Shown one piece after another: positions 1 to 12,769 of a DNA stretch of 64,000 nt. A program made the translations under genes and the position numbers. The notes below the pieces were generated by a model that was given only the letters and a program-made list of their open reading frames with translations, was not told the origin of the DNA and did no database searches. Within the stretch, counting starts at the first letter, position 1, and every line of letters begins with the position of its first letter. Source of the stretch: Colias croceus (taxonomy: Eukaryota > Arthropoda > Insecta > Lepidoptera > Pieridae); assembly GCF_905220415.1 (NCBI RefSeq), contig NC_059537.1, positions 3,943,622 to 4,007,621 of the forward strand, read 5' to 3'.

Positions 1-1267
1 GTAGAGAACGCTCTCGTTTTTTTCGCGTTTTTGTTCTCAATGTTAAATAATCATGACAGATATAAATAAAAAGTAAATCTAGTGGACTATGAAGTAATGA
101 GAAGATCGAGAAATATTAATGCAAATTTAGTGTAACAACACGAAGAAAAATATGTAACGTAATTTGTAATTTTTGGCTCCTGGCACTGCATCATGAGATA
201 CCTATCTCGATAACTACGCGTCACAAAGTCTGTTACTAAAATTTCATTTCCCCCGTATATTCGAGAGCTGCAATAATTGCAATGATTACTCCATAAAGTG
301 GATCTTGCACTTTATCTTAATAAAATAAAATCCAAAAACGTTAACGGGCCGCTACATTCCTCAATCTTGAATGCATCTATTCATCATAATATAACGCGAC
401 AACGTTTGAAGTTTGAAGAACGGCACAAACAGCAAAGTAAAATAGACCTTTCCGCATAAAAAATAATGTTCGAAAACGCTTATCAATGGCATAAGATATC
501 TTGTATTATTGGTTCACGTACAAAACGTCTCACTGTTTGTCGGCACAATTCACAAATGATGTAGATAATTAGACGAGAGATAATTATGCGGTGTTAATGG
601 TTTGTAATTAGAGAACTAAACTTTCAATCTCTAATTAACAACGTGAAGCTTAGTGCTTTGTTTGTCTCGTCTTGTCGTCAATTAGTATTCTAAGTATCGT
701 AGGTATTGAATTTTTTACTTGATACTTTTAATTCGCGACTGTAGATACCAGATATTTATGAAGAAAGAAAATACACTTACGTTGATCATAATAATTTTAC
801 CGATGTCAGAAATAATAGACGGGGACTAATTATTTTAAAAGATAATAATTTAATGAACATAGATAAAAGGACAGCTCAATATCTATTATACAGACAACAA
901 AGATGCTAAATGAATAATGAACTAATTTTTATAAAGGTACAGGGTTGTAATTTAACCTGTAAAATGTCAATAGCCGATCTCGCTTTTACAACTGAAAATG
1001 TCCCAGCTTCACGGGAATATATCTAGTTATTAAAAACAAATATTTCAATCGAAAGCCATAACAAATACATTCGCAACACGATTACAATCATAACGACACG
1101 CGGCTGACTATCACAAGTGGAGCAACCTTGGTCATCCCTCGCTGACCTTTCTAGCGCATGCCGACGAAGTGAACGGATTCATACATCTCATCTTACAGTT
1201 ACAATTGTATTTACTTTATACAAATATTTAACTAAATATTAAAGTAACAAAAGGCTCGTAGATTTTC

Positions 1268-1320
1268 TGAAGTGAAACTTCTTTAGGCGTAAAATTTCAT
1301 GGTCGCCTCATAGCAATACC
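1268..1320 (+). repeat. Fragment of short inverted-repeat element (family A)
   Basis: The segment opens with GAAGTGAAACTTCTTTAGG, and its next ~35 bases match the start of the copy at 7465-7590, both reaching a GCAATACC motif. No right-hand inverted repeat is visible, so this is a partial copy. The opening motif GAAGT-GAA-ACTTC is itself an interrupted palindrome. Confidence 0.6.
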
Positions 1321-4300
1321 TATAATCTTAAATTGTTGTAGATGTAACGTAAAATTGATTATTCGTTTTAATTTACGTAGGTATTTAAAAATATACGTAC
1401 AATATTGTTATCAAACTACATACTTACCTACTTATGTGTTGTTTAAGCACTGTTTCTTTTTCAATTATTTTCTATTTCAGTAAAGGCTCTTGTTTATCTT
1501 CCACATTATCTTGTGTAATATCGCACCAATAGAAGTACAAATTGAATTAAACTAATAATAGCTTGAAAATAAATAATGATTCATCGTGAGAATGATCTGA
1601 ACTAATGTCGCGTTAATGCCATACAATTTTGTTATCTACAATTATGGCTCTATGACCTTTGACAAAACTTCGACATACTAATAACAAATAGGAACATGAG
1701 ACTGAATAACAAATTTTCTTCTAAATTCAAATGACATTCTCGAACTATTCCAATATTTTGCTGGCCAAATGTAATGAAAAAAAAAACAAAACTAATGTTC
1801 TAAATTTGAAATCCTAATGACAGTCAAGGCGCTTTTAGCATTTTCAACTATCATGAGCCAATTTTATTAATTAATTTATGCTGACTAATTTTGTTTCATG
1901 TCCTTTTGGAACCTTCTCATCTACCTTTCATATTTTAAATAATAGATATTATAATCTTATTTCAGGTATCGACCTTATAACCTTTAAATATAGCAACAAT
2001 ATTATACTCGAGTGGTTTTAAACTGACATAAGAAATAATTTCTGTTGTTTGGCACGTCTCCTTCTCTTAGTAAAAAATCTACACCAAATATTTCTGAAAA
2101 AATAACATTATAAACTTGTTTCACTTTTTAGCCATAGACTTATAAAGAAGTTGTTATTAAAATTAAATATTTATTCAGTCCATAATGTCGTTATTAAAGG
2201 TTCTATCAGAAGAATATTACGGAAACTTGACCACAAGGCCGCAACCAGCTGTTTGTATAAGTGGAGCAGCATTATAGTAATAAAAGTATTACAATAATGA
2301 ACTCTATTGAGCAATTCAAAAGTATTATATTGCTTTGTCAATGTTCTAGCGTTTAAAAGAATGCGGAATCGCTTAATACACCTGTGCATGAATGTATCAG
2401 TATTCATTGACTTTCAGAATATGAAAAATTGAAAATGATCGCTTTAAATTCATATTTACATACAAAAAAAAATATTTTTCGACGCAGTTGATTATAACAA
2501 AAATATTTTTATTTTTTAGTAACATTCACTTCAATAATTAATGAACGCAATTCAAATTGCCACCATTGTTCGATTTGACATATTTTATTGTTCTGTACTT
2601 TTCACAAATATGGCGCGAATTCATTTCATTCAAATTATGATTTTGTTATAAATTTTATTGATATTGTTTTATAACCTAGTGATTTTGATTATATTAAAAA
2701 TTATTATTATTTACTATTACACTTAGTTCTAAATAAATAATTGGTTTAACAATGTAATATATTGATGTGTAAAATTAAAGCCAGTGAATACAGAAAAAGG
2801 CGAAGGTGAGGCGTTTTTATTTTTTATTTCTAATCATTGAGTTTTATTCTAGTAAATATAAAAGTAGTTAGCAAAGAATAGAAATAAAATAATTTCTAGA
2901 CGTACCTACCTAATCATGAAGTTTTTATGCATGCATTTGTATGCCAAATCGAGTTTATATAAAAGGTTTCTCAAACGTCGAATCATAATAATACGTAAAT
3001 CGTTTATTAATTTATTAATTAGGTACCTACTATTCACAATACATAAAGTACGTTAGAAAAGCTTTAAATGTTATTTCTCATATCTATGCTATGCGGTTTT
3101 TACGCAACGCTGTTGAGTAATGCAATGTCTGTAATTACGTAGGTAGGTACATTACCTCTAACGTCCTTGCCTTATAAGGATTAAATTTATACATTTTTAA
3201 TTACCTTTTAATGTCACATATCCGGCTTATGTGTTAAAACTATTTTTGTACTATTACACACTAATAATTGTGTAATCTTGTGATTTATTATTTTAATAGA
3301 TCGATTTGATATTGTCATAGACAAATAACCTATGTTTCAGTTTACAATAGAATGAAAATGAAAATTAAAAAACATATAGGCAGATAATTATTGAATGCAA
3401 CCTTTTATTCATAATTATGTCATACAGACTAAATAAAACCTAATTTTACTGTTGTATGTATTATGAACAACTTTTTATAATACAAGCCGTCTTCCTCTGT
3501 ATGGAGACTGATTTATCACATGTTAAAAATGTATTCACTACCTATCGAATTGAAAGTTCAAAAAAGCTTTTAATTAAAATGTCGCTACAACTGCACCCTA
3601 AATAATTTATTGTTATAAATTTATAAAGAATGGAAAAAGCATTTGAATGCCATAAAAACCAAAAAATATAATTTATTGTTTTTAATGTGTCACAAAATGC
3701 AATAAAGACCTTTGCTGAGATCCTCCCAAAAACGAAAAACATCTTTAGACAGGTTCGAGGACTTTTTTTTTTTGTTACAATCAAATTGGAATGCACCGTT
3801 TTGTATATTATCCGGTTGTTGACCAAATCATGACTTTGAATGTATAATTTTATTTCGACAGTAATATAGCTTTTAATATCTAACGCTAATAGTAGAAGAA
3901 AACAGGTGTAATTAAATAATATGACATTTTATTACACGTGTTGATATATAATTAAATATGGTGTAGATAAGAGTCATCAAGAGATTGATTTCCGTAATAT
4001 TTTTTATATTGTTTGTGTTAAAAAGCCGAAGCGTCTACTTCCTTAGTGTTTAATTAAAAAACTAGTTTTTATTTTAATTGAGATATTTTTATTTGCGTAT
4101 TCTGTTATCTCTAATTTTGTGTTAAAGCGATAAGATATGTGAAAATAATTTTAATAATCTACAATGCCTACCTAAATGTTAACTATTAGTCTAAGACCAC
4201 TACCGCCATCTATCCGCGTATGTTCTAACTATCGGGTACATTTGTGTAAATAAGTTAATTTATTTATATAAGTTATAAATATGTAAAGTCGCGTAAAATG

Positions 4301-4557
4301 ATTATTTAAATGTAGCTCAAGAATAAATCAGATAGGCCTTATCGAAGTGGTCAGCCTTGATCAGGCGTTTCTGTTTTTATAATGCACTTTACCGGAGTGC
4401 AAGGAAAAGTTTTTTATGATTATGTATAACATTTTATGCATTTATATCGTACCTACTTGTAATGTGAACTGAGCTTTGTTGCTTGTAATTAACCCAGTTA
4501 TAGATGTGCTATATAAATAATGTTGCAAAGAGCAATGCAGTTTCACTTGTATATATT

Positions 4558-4743
4558 ACTAGCTTACCGCCCGCGGCTTCGCCCGCTTTATCAAAAACCA
4601 AATAAGTTTAATACTAAAACCTTCCTCTTGAATCACTCTATCTATTAAAAAAAACCGCATCAAAATCCGTTGCGTAGTTTTCAAGATTTAAGCATACAAA
4701 GGGACATGGGGACAGAACAAGCGACTTTGTTTTATACTATGTG
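4558..4743 (+). repeat. SINE-like interspersed repeat (family B)
   Basis: It starts with ACTAGCTT followed by the GC-rich module GCCCGCGGCTTCGCCCGC, then an AT-rich body including CGTTGCGTAGTTTTCAAGAT and a tail ending near ACTTTGTTTTATACTATGT. The same body appears in inverse orientation at 29781-29950 and 61690-61870, and in degraded form at 54826-54962. The GC-rich end is shared with other families in this window. Confidence 0.75.
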
Positions 4744-6587
4744 ATATAATGATAGAACATTGTTAAATCTATAATATTATAAAGTATTAAGTTGTTTTTT
4801 ATTTTTTATTTGACGATTAAGGCCATAAATTTTACATAACATAATATTATGTATTTAGTTAAAACACCCATATCTTATGTCGTTAAATAAACTTGATATT
4901 TTTTACACTTTCTCTGTTATAAATGTTAATTTAAATATTTTACCCTAGAAGTCACCGATATTTCTATCTCAGTATCTCGAATCTTTTTATCACCGTTATA
5001 TATTATATCTTATAACATAATGTGAAAGTTGTTTTACAAACCACAATGAAAGTAATATAATTTGATTTTATGCTTTTACGACAATTTCGTAGTTAAAGTA
5101 ACAAATTGGTATCGCATTGTAGTCATTTATGTAATAATAAAAGCGATAGAATCAAATTTTATTGAGTGATAGAAATCAGAATTGAACAAATATTTTATAT
5201 TTTCTTCCTTACTATCATAAAATTTAAGTAAGTAAGTAGGTTTAATAATAGTATGTAAATTCTGTTTATTTCGCCGTTCTTATAGTTATTAAGCTTATCT
5301 TTAAACCATGAATTTTATATTGTTTGTCAGAATAATAAATATCGAATATAGGATTATGTATTTTGTTCTCAATCGACTGCATAGCTTGCGGTTCCACAAT
5401 AAGATTAATATAACTTTACATAAAGAATACAATACAGCGATATTGTAGCCCAATGAAAAAATATAAAAACATTCGTCCCAAGTAGGAGGTCGCGACTTAA
5501 ACAGCCCAGCGATCAATAAGTCCATCCTTTGTGTACATCTCGTTGATCTCTTTATAAGCTCATAAAAATTGCAAAATATCCAAGTTATTGATGACCGAGC
5601 AATACTTCAACCGCACAAAATAAAGACGTGCACATTGATTACTCGATGTAAACTCCTGACAAGCCAATACAGTGGGCATCATTACGTCGCATGAAAAGCC
5701 TACCATATAGAACAACAATATTCCTCGGTCGCATAAATCAGTTCAATGATCAAGCATGACTGACTGTCCAATGCGAAGTACAAAACATTTGACACTAACG
5801 AGCAGCATTCACGCTGTATCAATGTGCTAGATTATAGATAGCGAGTGAATCGCACATTAGCAAAAATATTTATCAGAGACCGTTGTCAAATAATACCGGG
5901 CCATAATGAGGTCGATTCATGCGAAAGCGGTGTTTGATGATTTGTTACGCTAGCGAAATGGTAATATTAATGTCAATTTCTTTTCTACGATATATTGTGT
6001 TCAGACCTCACACGTTATGACTCGTGTTCATCCATACGGGTTTAATCCTCCTCTATGTTATATTTAAAAAATAGGGTCTTATTTAAAATCCTTATAAATT
6101 GAAACTTCGAAGAAATCCTTTGAGAGAATTGAATGTAATTTTAGTCTGTTCATGAAAAAAGGTATCTTCCATATTTTGAGTTTGCCGCTAGGACCTCCTG
6201 CTTTAAACAGTTTTTTTTCCCTAGTCTAGTAAATAATCCATGAGAAAATCTTCCTTATTCTCATTTCGTAGTTAATTTTATTTTCAATTCCCAGCTTATT
6301 TACGTCTAACGCAGAAATATTACAAACCAGTATTAACTCATAATTCACCGCGGAATCCATTTCGTTTGTATCATAAAAACCGTAATCAAGATTTTACTTT
6401 TACTCAAAGCTCGAGGCGAAGTAAAATTGAAAGTTAATTTGCCGTCAGTTTAGCGAACCGAGGAAACGTATTTATAGACCCACTATAACCTTAATACCGC
6501 TCAACGATAGAACCGTTGTTTTATAGTAAAATGTAATTTTACTTTTATACTTTTAATTAATAAAACTATACACTACTAGAAATTTAT

Positions 6588-6757
6588 TGAAGTGAAACTT
6601 CTTTACCGGGGTTGAAATAAATTTAGTGTAACATTTTTTCGTTACGCGTGACATTTTTCCGTTACGCGCCATCTTTTTCTTATCGACGTATTTCTGTAAA
6701 GTTGCATATAGTAAATTATTTTTTGAAAAGTAAAGTCATAAAGAAGTTTCACTTCTT
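6588..6757. repeat. Short inverted-repeat element (MITE-like, family A)
   Basis: About 170 bp bounded by GAAGTGAAACTTCTTTA on the left and its complement AAAGAAGTTTCACTTCTT on the right. The interior contains a near-duplicate of CGTTACGCG. The terminal motif is shared with the copies at 1268 and 7465, which makes this a dispersed family of non-autonomous elements. No target duplication could be fixed with confidence. Confidence 0.65.
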
Positions 6758-7464
6758 ACGTGTGTACACTAGTACACGCACAGATTTTTTTATGAATGTA
6801 ATTAAATATGTCTATTGTGAACCACATGATTTTATTCGTGAAAAAAGGCTTTCAATTGTGAAAATTCCAATGTTCTCAATAGACGTTCAATAAGATTATA
6901 GGTTACTGTAAAATGAAGTACCTAATGATATAGATAATAAGCGTCTTAAATCTAGCTATGGATATATGACCAAGAGCAGAAAAATTACTAGAGCGAAACG
7001 CGTTGCATAGATAATACTGTATATATAAGAACGCGTTGCGCGGGCGCAGGTCCGATGTCATCCGATTACGACATCGTTTCCACACTGGGATTAATATCTA
7101 ACTATTATAAAAAACACTTTGTTTTAGCGCAAGGTCTTATTTTTGTAATCCTTAACACTATTTTGTTCACGCATACTTAATTTTGTAATGCATGTTTAAA
7201 TACAAAATTGGTGGGCCAATGTGTAATACATATTATTCGAGTTAATAGCTTGCTGGAATAAATACTTGGATATTGCACACTAATAACTAGACATTATTAG
7301 ACGCAAATGCTATTCATGATTCAATGTGAATTAATTCGAATGTTTAACAGTTATTTATGAAATTAATTGATTTATAGTAGTAAGTTAGTTTAATTTAATT
7401 AGTATTAGTTAAGTAATTAGTATTAGTTTTAGTTTTCCAATCCATATCATAGGAAAATATCCTT

Positions 7465-7590
7465 TTGAAGTGAAACTTCTTTAGGCGCGTTGAGCAAAAA
7501 TTTCAAGGTGGCGTCCTGGCAATACCGTCACGTCATGGAGTAAGGCGATGATTTTCGTATCTTTGAATCTTACCAAAGAAGTTTCACCTC
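7465..7590. repeat. Short inverted-repeat element (MITE-like, family A), next to exon 1
   Basis: About 126 bp, starting GAAGTGAAACTTCTTTAGG and ending with the complement CAAAGAAGTTTCACCTC. It shares its left half with the copy at 1268. It ends 58 bases before the first recognised exon of the MH2 gene, so it lies close to that exon's splice acceptor and branch region. Confidence 0.65.
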
Positions 7591-7648
7591 TGTCACGCTC
7601 TTCTTTCAATTTATATAAAATCTAATAAATTATTTCCTTTGTCAACAG

Positions 7649-7806
7649 GAACACATACAAGAAGTATTGGACAAATGGACACAAATAGACGACGAGATAT
7701 GGGCCAAAGTCATAGTTTTCGAGAAGAACCGGCGAGTGGCGAAAGCGTATGCGCGCGCGCCTGTACTCACTATCAACGGATCGGACGATGGGTTTGATGG
7801 CATGAG
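7649..7806 (+). CDS. exp: Expansion-like protein, exon 1 of window (start of MH2 domain)
   Basis: The acceptor is CAACAG before 7649 and the donor GTTAGT follows 7806. The exon opens in phase 0 with EHIQEVLDKWTQIDDEIWAK and ends two bases into an Arg codon that exon 2 completes. It encodes the first strands of the MH2 fold, where SMADs have a W-x-x-I-x-Y-x-E pattern; here it is IWAKVIVFEKN, then VLTINGSDDGFDGM. There is no initiator Met and no translation start context, so this is an internal exon. Base composition (GCGCGCGCGCC near the middle) is much richer in G+C than the surrounding intron. The next exon is 18 kb away. Confidence 0.9.
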
Positions 7807-10800
7807 GTTAGTTACTTTTGTTTATAATATTTAAATATAATTTTATCTGAATGAAACAATGATGATTAACACTAAATTAACAGCAGATTTTGTTGATCCT
7901 GGTTCTGCCATATTTTACTTAAGATCTTTTTACAGTTGAAATCTTACATTTCAGTCTACATAATTCTATGATATATACGTTACCCGCTCTCTATTTTGGC
8001 AAGAAAAAACTCAGGTAAGTGCCCGAGTTTCACTTAGTCACGCACCATTCAGCGTCGTGGCTGGACGTTCTTTTTGTATTTTAATCGGCAGTTGTTATTA
8101 CGAAGTACATGAGTGAGACATGTATTATGTCTCGTGCGTGAGAGTGAAAGAGAGAACAACTGTATTGGTGATAATGCGTTAGTAAGTAGGTATGTATTAA
8201 TTACGCTGTTTTTTAGTGCAATGATGTTGGCGTATGCCGCGTCTACTAGTATATTATGTCATTGACATAATTATTATGTTAAAATATTGAACACCAATAT
8301 CAAGTCTAGTCAAGACACATTTAATATTATAACAATTGAGCTATTTATCGCGTCTAAATATTACAACAAAACTCAACACTCCGACCAATAAATCTATGCA
8401 AAAGTCACAAACAGAAACGATTTTAACATTTCAGACCACAATTACTATGATTAATTCACATTGCAAAATGCCTGCTTCACTTCTAGATCTAGGCTTGGCT
8501 GGATCTAGATACGCACGTGGCTGGCCTACATTCCCCTTTAACCATGTACTAAATTAGTTTAATACGAGAGATAATTCTGTATTCAGTTATATATTTATAG
8601 CTCCGGATAAAGATTTTCGAATTGCGCACTAAATAAGACTGTCAGTCATAAAATGTACCATTTTTCATCTTGGAACATTTCAATACAATTCACAGTTGGG
8701 TTTTTATTAACTGGTTCATTCTTATAATCATTATGTTATACACCTTAAATAATATTCGTACGTATTTCTTAATTTCTATGACGCCGTCAACGAATGCTAT
8801 CCAGCAATTAATGGTACCTAATGTACTGTTAAAACGGTTGTCAGTTTCGAAAGAATTTAAATTCTTATTAATCACTTAACAAGATAACAAATTCAAATTG
8901 TTCATTAATAATAACATCGTATCAATTATCTTCTTGTTAATTACGTGTTCGAAGTTATTTCACAATACTTGGGATAATTGTTTTTGCGCAATGCAAATTA
9001 CGATTGAGCCTATATTTTTTATTGGTGTCTTGTATAACTTTATACTTCACTGTTGGTTAGGATTATGCATATTATGTATAGTAGATCTATAGATAACTTC
9101 TTGTTATTACGAGAACAACCTTCCATTTCAACGTAATTTTGATTTGCTAAACAATGCCCTAACAGTATTGTCAAAAGATCTTTTTAACAAACTTAAAACA
9201 GCTTTTCAAATTGGCATAATAGCACATTAAATAAAACCATAAAAGCGAGCGATCTTAATCTACTGCAACGCAAGACTAACAAAAAGCTGGGCTATGTACC
9301 TTTATGACACCTACACAAATTCTTACATGTCGCTTTATAAAAGTTCGTATGTCTTTAGTAATCCATACACTTAAAGGACTCTGCCCAGTTCCACGTATCA
9401 TACTATGACCGTAATAGGCACGTGTCAGGATCGGAAAGCTATACGATAGAGTGTATCAATAACGTATCAAAGCGGAACGATATTCTAAGGGGCATAGTTT
9501 CGTACTATTAAATACAAAGATTAATTTTCCTGACTCCTTCCTGTTATGGTCATAGTATGCAGAAACGTGTTTGGAAACCTTAAGTATTTTGGTGCACAAG
9601 GCCGCCCTAATGCTCCAGTTAAGGGCTCTTATCAGATTTACGATGAAAGTCGGGCGTCACATGTAGCAACAATGCGTGCAAATGCCTCCGTAACTGATTT
9701 GATTATAAACGCTTGCTTAACAAAGTTGCGTATAGAATTTTCATGTCAAAACGGTTAAATTTGACGGCCTGCTGATCGACTTTCTCGGCTAATTGCTGTA
9801 TCAAATAGTGATCTAAATATAACTTGTATAAAGAAACTTGAATGCCACCTGCATAAAAATGCTTATGCTTCCTTATATTTCTGTATTAAAAAAAAGCTTT
9901 AAAGTCCAGCCTCAATTTTCTTCCATTTCTTCTTTATTCGTTTTCAACAGAACTTCTCGCAGTATTTTACTCGTGAAATAAATCACAATCCGGAATATCT
10001 CAACTGAACTAAATAGAACTAGCATTGCACTCGTAAATCCTACGAATAAAAAATGTTAGGATTTCCATTGAGCTCGTACGGCAGAGCGATGACATCGCGA
10101 CAACCCGAGTACCTAATGACACGGAAGCTGGGACAGATCGCGCGTGCGATTGTTCGCTTTTATTGCTTATTTCACAGCAGAAAACTGGGCGATGCGCTTT
10201 TGTTTTAATTTGTGTTTAGACTTGAACGGAATTTGATTTATAGGTATTGGTTTAGAGGTTTTAGACCGGTGGGGCTTCATTTTGTCTGCGGTACTCATGA
10301 CGACGTTGTTATCTTGTATTTCGATTATTAAGTTGGTGTTAGTCCTGAAATAATTATGGTATATTTCTTATTTTAATGAGGAAGTCGGAATTCTTTTGAT
10401 AATAATATTTTGAATATTAAAATTAAAGATAAACAAAATAATGCAATTGAAAAACGACTATAGGTACTCAACTTTAAAGCCAATTAGCAGAAGTTTGCTG
10501 GAACAGGAGAGAGAAAGTAACATTTATTTCTATTTACCGAAACAAAAATTCATACATGTAGGTCTCACAAAGCCTTACACCCAGAACAGTGAACAAGGAA
10601 ATGTCGCAGCTGATATCAGATGCACACACACGAATTTCACTATTTTAATGAAACCGCCATACACCCTCTAATTAGCTTCGATCTGTGTATCCCCGGCACA
10701 ATAAAGATCGAACATTCCCGCTAATAATTGGAATTAAAAGGACTGGTTTCGTCCGATAGGAAACCTGAGCTAGCCTTTGGAACTTTTAATAGGAAGTGCC

Positions 10801-12210
10801 CACTGACGCTGTTCGTTTGATAAATGGCTAATGGTTAACATAAATGATATTATGCTTGTTATTTATTGTATTTAAATGTAGAGATTCTATAAATAGACTG
10901 TGAGTTTACTTTGTAACACCTAAGGTTCAAATGTTTAATTTGTAAAATTTCAAAGGGCAGTATGTATCCGATTTTTGTGGTTTCATTTATTATTATGACG
11001 TGTACTTGGCACTAATTAATCTATAGGCCTAGACAAAATAATATCTATAATCCTAGACTACAAAGTAGTATACTTTGGTGGGAATTCGTTCATTAGTGCA
11101 TGTGAATGGGGTAACCAGATTAGTGAAAGGGGTTGGCATGCAATGATATTATTGAGAATAGCTGACTCAAATGTTAAGTTTTTGCATAGGTACCTACATG
11201 TTGATTGAATGATACTTTTAACCAGTTATGTCGTAGGATAAACTACCGGGCTAAATAATAAGTGTTTTTATATTGCGCACTTTTATACCTAACTGGTTCA
11301 CAAAAGAAAAATCGCTAAACACTCTTTTACAGTCCTGTCTAAGCTCATTGCATACAAATAAAAGACATAAATAAACAACACAAAACGTACACCATTAGAA
11401 GACAATACAAATTGCCTAAGCAAGCCCACCTGGTACAATTGATCCAATTTGCACACCAGCCCCTTCGATAAAGCCTTATCAAACCCACGCGTCATTTGAA
11501 TCTGGCACGCGTCGTGTTTGACACAATATGATGACGTAACGATATCGTGCTGTGTAAAATTATTTAGGACTTTTTTAAAAGACGGTTGTTAATAGTGTCT
11601 TATGTTATTTTAATGCAGATATAATCCGCTACTTATAAAGATTAAATATGGAAAATTAAACTGGAATTTCCCTTTCGAAATTTTTGATCATACGTCTTAT
11701 TACACCAATATGCAATGTATTTAAAATTGAAACATGAAAAGTAGTTTTTTTAACATAATTTTACATTTTTATAAGGTGATATCATTTCTGTAAGTCGAAT
11801 AATTCGCAGGTTATCACACAGACCGTTAGTTCATTCCGCTCTTAGCTCTTCCTTTAAGGCTTCCGATACGACATCGCACACTGTAAAACCTCATCCAGGG
11901 CCACTAGCTGTTGCAATAGCAATACTTGAATGTTATTGTTTATTGTCTTCTTATCGATATCTCAGAGCTTTGTTGGATTGTAGGAAACATAGTGTGCCAG
12001 TATGTCGTACAATGGCTTGAGGCCTTGCTTTTTGCTAAACGTAGCGCAGTAGCTAGCAATTTGTATGTGATTGGTCGATTGTCATAAAAGAATTGAATGA
12101 ATGTATCCTTCAAGGTTACACGTAAGACTGTGATTTAAATATAGGTTTGTGGAATGCAAAGCTTTGCTATTGCAAAGTAGACTGTAGACTGTATGTAGTT
12201 GATAATAGTT

Positions 12211-12769
12211 CAGGATACATCGCCCATTTTTGCAAGTGACTACTATCAAGCTAATTTTCCGTTTGTAGCTTTATTTTGATGAGACGCCCAATAATTTCGT
12301 GTACGAAAGTCTCGATTGTGGTAGCTAACAGAGATAACAAGGATAAAAATTTTTGATTTGATGGTTCTCAAATATTTATTACTAACTGAATTTTTTTTTT
12401 GTTCAATCTCAAGATAATTACCTAAATTATTCGAAAAAATATTTGTCCTACAAAATCTATGCTTGGTTCAAAGAGTCCCCCTTTCCAAAGTGTATCGATA
12501 ACGAGGTCATCATAAATGATTACTAATAAGCTGATTTTTTTGTTTTCACTTAGTTAATGTTTATATAATTCAACGGACATATTGTCCTACAAATTGCGTA
12601 ATAAATATTTGAGAACCATCAAATCAAAAATTTTTATCCTTGTTATCTCTGTTAGCTACCACAATCGAGAGTTTCGTACACGAAATTATTCGGTGTCTCA
12701 TCAAAATAAAGCTACAAACGGAAAATCAGCTTGATAATAGTCACTTGCAAAAATGGGCGATGTATCCTG
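12211..12769. mobile_element. Fold-back element with 172-bp terminal inverted repeats
   Basis: The segment 12211-12382 is repeated in inverse orientation at 12598-12769, with only a few substitutions by eye. Both arms begin CAGGATACATCGCCCATTTT from the outside and end at …AATATTTATTAC. The 215-bp centre is AT-rich and non-coding. Long, closely matched arms with no transposase are typical of non-autonomous fold-back elements or MITEs. I could not identify an unambiguous target-site duplication, so the superfamily is unknown. RNA from this locus in either direction would form a hairpin with a stem of about 170 bp. Confidence 0.85.

Larger units (their letters stand above)
1..7648. other. AT-rich upstream intergenic or 5' intron DNA
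   Basis: No coding exon could be supported here. The DNA is AT-rich with stops in all frames; the longest open stretches have low-complexity, hydrophobic, AT-driven composition. It contains one SINE-like repeat and three copies of a short inverted-repeat element, listed separately. The first recognisable exon downstream begins in phase 0 without a start codon, so part or all of this stretch may be an intron of that gene. A patch around 5600-5880 has a more balanced base composition but no codable frame. Confidence 0.6.

Noticed and set aside
3542..3826. 94-codon open frame on the minus strand
   Set aside because: Low-complexity AT-rich composition with poly-Lys from an A/T run; no supporting features.
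9546..9758. 70-codon open frame with balanced composition
   Set aside because: Not AT-driven, but no acceptor or donor in a matching phase and no recognised family; left as unexplained intron sequence.
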